The position numbers were made by a program, and so were the translations under genes. Shown one piece after another: positions 1-4,017 of a stretch of 5,987 nt of DNA; the stretch's first letter is position 1, and each line of letters starts with the position of its first letter. Source of the DNA: Phycisphaerales bacterium. GTDB taxonomy: Bacteria > Planctomycetota > Phycisphaerae > Phycisphaerales > Phycisphaeraceae. Below the pieces are notes generated by a model, which saw nothing but the letters and a program-made list of their open reading frames with translations, did not search any database and was not told the DNA's origin. The DNA is taken from positions 1 through 5,987 of the forward strand of contig JAAUTM010000106.1 in NCBI GenBank assembly GCA_012031455.1, written 5' to 3'.

Positions 1-210
1 TCCTTGGATCGGGAGAAGGCTGAACATTACGAGCAAGTTCAAGTCGTGCGCGCTCATCGGATGCTGTAAGCCGTTAAGTCAGATGCCATTGCGTCCAAGT
101 CGTCTCACGTTAACCGGACAGTAGTGATCGCAATTTATATTTTAATCTTCACTGCGTTATCAGCGTTCTCTGCGGTAAATGCTTATCCGGGCAAGTCCGA
201 AGCTACATTG
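1..210. other. Left-edge stretch without a supportable gene
   Basis: No complete gene is visible. On the plus strand, frame 1 is open from the edge to a TAA at 67-69 and would give a 22-residue tail (SLDREKAEHYEQ...HRML), which could be the end of a gene outside the window. On the minus strand an ATG at 57 reads off the edge (MSAHDLNLL...), which could equally be a gene start; it has no clear ribosome site. Nothing separates the two. Positions 130-160 are AT-rich, but I found no hairpin plus T-run that would mark the end of the isomerase gene at 211. Confidence 0.4.
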
Positions 211-1014
211 CTACCGCCCAGCTTTGTCCCAGCATTCCTGCATGTAGGCCACGCACTTGGGTCCAGCCTCAGCGATGGGGGCCGACCATTTGCCTTCGAA
301 GCTGATCAGGCCGTCGTATCCAATCCTGCGGAGCAACCGGAAGAAGTGCACGAAATCAAAAGCCTTGCCACTGCCCGGCTCGTGGGCTCCGGGTTGAATG
401 CGATCAATGGGTTCAGCCACATGCACGTGTGCGAGCAACCCTTCCAGACCGAGCAGTGCCAGGTCGGTTTCCTTTTCCAGACCATAGTGATAGCTGTCCA
501 CCAAGGCCCGGACGTTGGGGTGGTTCACGCGCTGGATCAGTTCCCGTTCCTGAGACAGCTTGTTGAGTGTGTTGGTTTCTTTCTGATTCAGATGTTCGAT
601 GACGATGGTGACGCCATGATGACTGCACACATCGCCAGCCATGCTGGTGAACTCAGCGATCTGATCCATCGCCTTGGACAGGCCGATATCCGGCGGACAT
701 CGCCTTGCACCTCCGGAACCAAACACCAGGGATTGAAGCCCCAGCAATTGGGCTCGCTTGGCCACTCGCTGCATGTAATCCTGCAACTTCGTCATGTCAC
801 GATCCGGGCCGACGATGGGCAACGTGGCTGGCACCAAGCCGTTGGCTGCGGGTGTGGGTAACACGAAGGTCGCCGGGTCGGGCCGGGTCTTGTCCCATTC
901 CTCGCTGGGCATTTCCCCTTTGAGGACGCCTTGCACATTGAGTTCCAGAAAGGTGAACCCAGCCGCCTTGATCTCCGCCGCCTTGTCAAACGATCCGCAG
1001 CAACCCAGTTTCAT
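211..1014 (-). CDS. Sugar phosphate isomerase/epimerase (xylose isomerase-like TIM barrel)
   Basis: The 267-residue product belongs to the AP-endonuclease-2/xylose-isomerase-like TIM-barrel family, cytoplasmic enzymes that isomerise or epimerise sugars and related polyols with a divalent metal. Landmarks fall in the expected order: MKLGCCGS at the first strand, VFGSGGAR at 97-104, IEHLNQKETN with the metal-binding Glu at about 140, DSYHY with Asp173 and His176, HVHVAE with His198, and SFEGKW with Glu240 on the last strand. The metal-ligand set Glu-Asp-His-His-Glu therefore looks complete. I chose the ATG at 1014 because the family starts right at the first beta strand; an in-frame ATG at 1056 would add 14 residues (MHSHRIPPTRGKYI) that look like upstream DNA. 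The ribosome site is weak for both starts (GGGAA lies 7 nt before 1014). The rhodanese stop lies 132 bp upstream on the same strand, so co-transcription is possible. The exact substrate cannot be read from sequence. Confidence 0.92.
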   Translation of the reverse strand: MKLGCCGSFDKAAEIKAAGFTFLELNVQGVLKGEMPSEEWDKTRPDPATFVLPTPAANGLVPATLPIVGPDRDMTKLQDYMQRVAKRAQLLGLQSLVFGSGGARRCPPDIGLSKAMDQIAEFTSMAGDVCSHHGVTIVIEHLNQKETNTLNKLSQERELIQRVNHPNVRALVDSYHYGLEKETDLALLGLEGLLAHVHVAEPIDRIQPGAHEPGSGKAFDFVHFFRLLRRIGYDGLISFEGKWSAPIAEAGPKCVAYMQECWDKAGR

Positions 1015-1146
1015 GATGTATTTCCCGCGTGTTGGAGGTATGCGATGACTATGCATGATACCAAATCAAGCTCGTGCCATCATAAGTGACAACTTTTGCA
1101 GGTGGGTCCGCTCGCGTACTCGCTTGATCCACTCTACTAAGCTGAA

Positions 1147-1543
1147 TCAGTAGCGGGGCAGGCGCTGGTCTACATCGATGGCCCAAAGGTCGATGCCTCC
1201 CGCCATGGACCTGATGTTGGTGAATCCTTCCTGGCGCAGCAGCATTGCCAGGCGAAGGGATCGGACACCATGATGGCAGTAGATGATGATGGGCTGATCC
1301 TTATGGGGTTCCAGAGATTCGAGGTGGGTGGACCATTGCTGCAAAGGTACGAGGATGGCGTTGTGCAGGCGGACAAGATCCCACTCGCCGGGGGGTTCGG
1401 CAATCAACAAGCAGTGGGGGGGTATTGTTTTGCAGAGAGGCAGCTGCCTGGCGCGGGGTGATTTCCCAATCCGGTCGGTAAGGGTAGCCCGGGGGCAAAC
1501 CTTGGGCATCAAGGGTGGTCGGCGGTGGGGCGGCATCGTTCAT
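1147..1543 (-). pseudogene. Single-domain rhodanese-like protein, frameshifted by one extra base
   Basis: The gene reads in two frames. From ATG 1543 the first frame gives MNDAAPPPTTLDAQGLPPGY through PPLLVDCRT; the second frame takes over as GEWDLVRLHNAILVPL and runs to TGA at 1147. The break is at the run of six G on the plus strand, 1390-1395; with five the protein reads continuously as VDCRTPGEWDLVRLHNA, 131 residues, exactly as rhodaneses do. The catalytic Cys89 sits in the six-residue loop CHHGVR, followed by MAGGIDLW near the C-terminus. Single-domain rhodaneses move sulfane sulfur through a persulfide on that Cys; the partner here is unknown. The first frame could extend upstream to an ATG at 1642, but that would run through the terminator hairpins and add a low-complexity peptide, so 1543 is preferred. 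No strong ribosome site is visible. The break may be a homopolymer sequencing error, in which case the gene is intact. Confidence 0.85.
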
Positions 1544-1580
1544 GAGCGATGATAGGCGGCAAGGGGTGATTGGTGGATGG

Positions 1581-1610
1581 AAAGAACCCACACCGGTTCG
1601 GCGTGGGCTT
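1581..1610 (-). terminator. Second of two tandem terminator-like hairpins
   Basis: On the minus strand the 9-bp arm CCCACGCCG (1607-1599) pairs with CGGTGTGGG (1595-1587) around a 3-nt loop, followed by TTCTTT. One pair is G-U in RNA read from the minus strand and a mismatch (A-C) in RNA read from the plus strand, which favours minus-strand function. It lies about 110 bp past the GH4 stop and about 38 bp before the rhodanese start. The T-tail is interrupted by C, so it is weaker than its partner at 1633-1661. Confidence 0.6.
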
Positions 1611-1665
1611 CGGGATTTGGGGTGGGGTAATGAAAAACCCACGCCGGGGTGGCGTGGGCTTCGGG
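1585..1665. repeat. Direct repeat pair containing the two hairpins
   Basis: A 30-bp unit at 1585-1614 recurs at 1636-1665, a 51-bp period. By eye 26 of 30 positions match: one difference is in the stem and the other three are at or beside the loop. Both copies begin AACCCAC and end GGCGTGGGCTTCGGG. The pair looks like a duplicated terminator or two copies of a small palindromic repeat element. Confidence 0.8.
1633..1661 (-). terminator. Rho-independent terminator after the GH4 gene
   Basis: On the minus strand the perfect 8-bp stem CCCACGCC (1658-1651) / GGCGTGGG (1645-1638) closes a 5-nt loop and is followed directly by five T (1637-1633). Upstream AAG can extend the stem by G-U and A-U pairs with the T-run. 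This is a textbook intrinsic terminator, about 60 bp past the GH4 stop at 1721. It implies that the rhodanese and isomerase genes have their own promoter or depend on read-through. Confidence 0.8.
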
Positions 1666-1713
1666 GTATGAGTACGGGGATTGGTAAGTGCTCGTGATGC
1701 AGCGAAACTGTCA

Positions 1714-1736
1714 GCCTGGGTTATTTATAACCAGGC
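1714..1736. repeat. Inverted repeat overlapping the GH4 stop codon
   Basis: On the plus strand GCCTGG (1714-1719), a bulged G, then TTAT pairs with ATAA and CCAGGC (1731-1736) across a central TT. This is ten pairs with one bulge. The TAA stop of the GH4 gene (1723-1721) lies inside it. No T-run follows on the minus strand, so it is not an intrinsic terminator by itself; it could be a 3' stability hairpin or chance. Confidence 0.45.
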
Positions 1737-3255
1737 AGGAAGGGAGCTTCGGCATCGAAGAGTTCGAGGGTCATGGCCTTGATTTCGGCGGGGGTGCAGA
1801 TGGCTGAGGTCAGAGGGTCGAACATCAGGGCGTGCACGGCTGCTTCCTTGCTGCGCTCGATACAGGCGGTGGCACCCAGATCGTACATAGCCATGTTGCT
1901 GGCACAGATGTGGCCATCTGCTGAGGCAGGGCGCCGTATCGGGTGGGGTGGATGCCGGTGCGGTCGATCATGCAGGCCACTTCCACGCAGCCATCACCGG
2001 GCAGGTTGGTGATGAGTTTGCCAGCTTCGCCGAGGCTGGAGCCGCGCGTTTCGCCGAGGGTACCCTGGGCCCAGTTGGGTACGTTGCCATGGATGCGGAA
2101 AGGCTGATCTTTTTCCATGGCTTCGATGATCCATGAGCCGTATTCCCAGGAACGGTTGAACTCAAACTGTGCTTCGCCGGAGACGAGTTTCATGCGATAC
2201 TCATCGACGCCCTTGCGCCAATTGGGCCAGTTGCTGGCGTAGAACCGGCTGCCACCGTCGTAGCCCAGGCGCAGGAGTTTTTTGCCTGAGGCGCTCTTGC
2301 GGTAGTAGGGGAGATATTCAGAAAGATGGCCGGAGCTTTCGGTGATGAATGCACCAAAATGCACACACATATCCTTGCGGATCAGGTCCGTCATCTTGTA
2401 TTTCTTATCAGGGTTGTGGCCATGGGAAGCATCGGTGGAATCGTATTGCGCTAGACCGGCATCGGCTTCACGGATGCCTTCGGCAACTTCCTGTGCGAAC
2501 TTGGCCATGAGCACCTTTTTGTAGAGGTCCTCGCCCTTGTGCTGGAGTTTGGTGAACCAGGCCAGGTGGTTGATGCCGGCACATTCCCAGGTCATTTCAT
2601 CGAAAGGGATGCCAGCGTAGTTGGCCAGCAGATGGCCTGGTGCCTTGAACACTGTGGCATAAGCCAACCACGGGAACTTGAGGAACCGCGCGTGCAGCAG
2701 CGAGGCACATCATGCTCATGGGGTTGGTGTAGTTGAGCATTACAGCTCCGGGGCACAGCTCACGCATGTCGCGGAGAATGTCCAGGAACACGGGCACGGT
2801 GCGCAGCGACTTGAATAGCCCACCGGGACCGATGGTGTCACCAATGCACTGATCGATGCCGTATTTGAGCGGGATGTCATTGTCCCACTTGACGCAGTCG
2901 ATGCCGGATACTTCCACACAGCACACGGCATAGGTGGAACCTGGTAGGACCTCACGGCGGTTGGTGGAGGCTTTGACCGTCCACTTGCCTTCCTTGCCCA
3001 TTTCCGAACGAGACGTTCGATGACCTGCTTCATGGTGGACAGACGCTGGGGGTCGATATCCACGAGGCGAAGTTCGCCGGTTTCGGCGCCCGGAATCATC
3101 ATGACATCCATGCAGAGCTTGGGACAGAAACCCGAACCTGCGCCAAGGAAGGTGACATGAATCGGACGCTGGACTTTGCCCGGCAAACCAAGCTGATTTT
3201 CGGCAGCCTTGGTGTGGGCCTGATGACCGACTTTGGTTTCAACGGCGGTGGCCAT
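1721..3255 (-). pseudogene. Glycoside hydrolase family 4 (alpha-galactosidase/alpha-glucosidase type), three frameshifts
   Basis: Read through three single-base breaks, this gives 511 residues. Frame 1 runs from 3255 to about 3003 and carries the Rossmann motif FLGAGSGF (residues 36-43) and VDIDPQR. Frame 2 runs to about 2638 and carries MLNYTNPMS (NPM at 178-180) and GLCHSVQGT, with the metal-binding Cys200. Frame 3 runs to about 1912 and carries GINHLAWF (His230), ITESSGHLSEYLPYY, GNVPN and GALPQQMA. Frame 4 gives CASNMAMYDLGATACIERSK, MFDPLTSAICTP and TAA at 1721. GH4 enzymes use NAD+ and Mn2+ to oxidise the sugar, eliminate the aglycone and reduce it again. GLCHS, rather than the GLCN of phospho-glycosidases, points to a non-phosphorylated alpha-glycoside or glucuronide; the exact sugar is open. 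The breaks are a missing base near 3001, an extra base near 2638 and a missing base near 1912. A good ribosome site supports the start, leaving about 30 residues before the Rossmann fold. No internal stops or lost motifs suggest decay. Confidence 0.93.
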
Positions 3256-3457
3256 GGATGGCTAGCTCCTGTAGGGGTGAACGATAGTGAATGAACTATT
3301 TGTGATACGTGAAGATATTATGGCACTCATATAGTGGTTTGAAAAGTGACATGGCGTGATATTTTAGGTGCATTTCGTGATATCGTCAGGAGGTGAACCA
3401 CGGGGAGGGTCTGAACTGTATGCACACAGCGATCGAGGGCGGGACAGGGTTAGTGAT
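3256..3457. promoter_or_regulatory. Upstream region of the GH4 gene with a direct repeat
   Basis: This 202-bp gap separates the 92-residue protein gene from the GH4 gene, both on the minus strand. It is more AT-rich than the flanking genes from about 3280 to 3385. CGTGATAT occurs at 3355-3362 and again at 3376-3383, exactly 21 bp apart (two helical turns), and a related TGTGATAC lies at 3301-3308. On the minus strand a poor promoter can be drawn (TTTTCA, 17 bp, CATAAT at about 3343-3315). The repeats lie upstream of it, where an activator or repressor could bind. No terminator is visible after the small gene, so read-through into GH4 is possible. Confidence 0.35.
3266..3270 (-). promoter_or_regulatory. 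Ribosome binding site of the GH4 gene
   Basis: AGGAG on the minus strand lies 10 nt before the ATG at 3255. It decides the start, because GH4 proteins usually begin just before the Rossmann motif and this choice leaves an unusual N-terminal extension. Confidence 0.65.
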
Positions 3458-3736
3458 TCAGCGGCCCCAGCGCCAGCGTGGCGGCTCGCCTTTGTACCAG
3501 CAGGCTGCGATGAGTGCCATAACCATGATGAGGGTGAAAATCAGCAGGGTAATTATTTGCTGCTGGCGCGCCAAGTAAATCGTCACCGGTATTTGTATCA
3601 CAAACCAGCCAAGGAGGATTGCCCAGCCCTGCCAGCAGTTTGGTGGCCCCCAGCCCCAACCATAACGCTTGGCGGGAAACCAGTACGTCGGTTTGTGGTG
3701 GGTCGGCAGTGGCTCTTTATCACACGGTTCCAACAT
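3458..3736 (-). CDS. Small two-helix membrane protein, function unknown
   Basis: The 92-residue product has a hydrophilic start (MLEPCDKEPLPTHH), then the motif YWFPAKRYGWGWGPP (18-32) followed by WQGW, a first hydrophobic helix at about 37-56, a short polar turn (RQQQ) and a second helix at about 60-80. It ends in the basic, Trp-rich tail YKGEPPRWRWGR. I recognise this pattern as a widespread family of small uncharacterised inner-membrane proteins with a YWFPAKRYGWGWG front and a KGE.PRWRWG tail; no function is established that I know of. The ATG at 3736 is supported by AAGGA 9 nt upstream. It is first in the minus-strand series, 202 bp before GH4, and divergent from the beta-helix gene at 4018. 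The frame is intact, unlike its two broken neighbours. The many Trp and Tyr residues at the membrane boundary suggest interfacial anchoring, which is inference. Confidence 0.82.
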   Translation of the reverse strand: MLEPCDKEPLPTHHKPTYWFPAKRYGWGWGPPNCWQGWAILLGWFVIQIPVTIYLARQQQIITLLIFTLIMVMALIAACWYKGEPPRWRWGR

Positions 3737-3745
3737 CAGAATTTT

Positions 3746-3750
3746 TCCTT
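3746..3750 (-). promoter_or_regulatory. Ribosome binding site of the small membrane protein
   Basis: AAGGA on the minus strand lies 9 nt before the ATG at 3736 and supports translation of this short frame over the overlapping plus-strand frames. Confidence 0.6.
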
Positions 3751-4007
3751 ATACGGACAAAATCAGTATGCAGCTTAACTTAGCATCTGTTATAAATAAT
3801 ACCTTAATGGGTTTTTAATGGGCTTCGATCCTTATTCGTTCATTGGGCAATGGCCTGATCATGAGAGCTGGATCGTGAAGGGGTGATTTGTCTTTCGCGA
3901 CCTCGATGGGCTATCTGTGATCAGTAATGCGTGCTGTGAAATCCCTAATTTTTGATGTGTGATTTGTGACTTGCTGTAAGTGATATGTACCCCGATTTTT
4001 AAGTGAG

Positions 4008-4012
4008 AGGAG
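4008..4012 (+). promoter_or_regulatory. Ribosome binding site of the beta-helix gene
   Basis: AGGAG lies 5 nt before the ATG at 4018, within GAGAGGAGACAAC. Together with the signal peptide that follows it fixes the start. Confidence 0.75.
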
Positions 4013-4017
4013 ACAAC

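Larger units (their letters stand above)
3737..4017. promoter_or_regulatory. Divergent intergenic region
   Basis: This 281-bp spacer must hold outward promoters for the small membrane protein (minus) and the beta-helix gene (plus). It is AT-rich at 3785-3820, where the minus strand contains TATTATTTATAAC, a possible -10 for the small gene without a convincing -35. TTAATGGG is directly repeated at 3804-3811 and 3815-3822, 11 bp apart. Nearer the plus gene, 3955-3990 is rich in GTGA words (TGTGATTTGTGAC, AAGTGATATG) that resemble those before the GH4 gene, but I can draw no convincing -35/-10 pair there. No RNA gene or riboswitch fold was recognised. Confidence 0.4.

Noticed and set aside
124..861. 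Plus-strand 245-codon frame with a signal-peptide-like start (MIAIYILIFTALSAFSAVNA)
   Set aside because: All but its first 29 codons are antisense to the isomerase gene, whose metal ligands and motifs are complete. The start is GTG without a ribosome site, and the remaining sequence has no family features.
1544..1642. Upstream extension of the rhodanese to the ATG at 1642
   Set aside because: It would encode Pro/Arg-rich sequence translated from a terminator hairpin; rhodanese similarity begins only after the ATG at 1543.
1387..3005. Programmed ribosomal frameshifting to explain the breaks
   Set aside because: The breaks need both directions of shift at four sites, lack slippery heptamers with downstream structure, and fall in families not known to use recoding.
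3281..3325. CRP-like site (TGTGA with an inverted TCACA)
   Set aside because: TGTGATACGTGAAG has no matching inverted half-site at the right spacing; the GTGA words are direct, not inverted, repeats.
3368..3778. Plus-strand frames opposite the small membrane protein, including a strong AGGAGGTGA at 3388-3396
   Set aside because: The Shine-Dalgarno-like word overlaps the GTG at 3393 and is too far (about 23 nt) from the next ATG at 3420. The products are antisense to the 92-residue gene and show no family motif.
3818..3886. Short plus-strand frame MGFDPYSFIGQWPDHESWIVKG
   Set aside because: It has 22 codons with no ribosome site, and the ATG lies in a TTAATGGG repeat; nothing beyond an open frame supports it.
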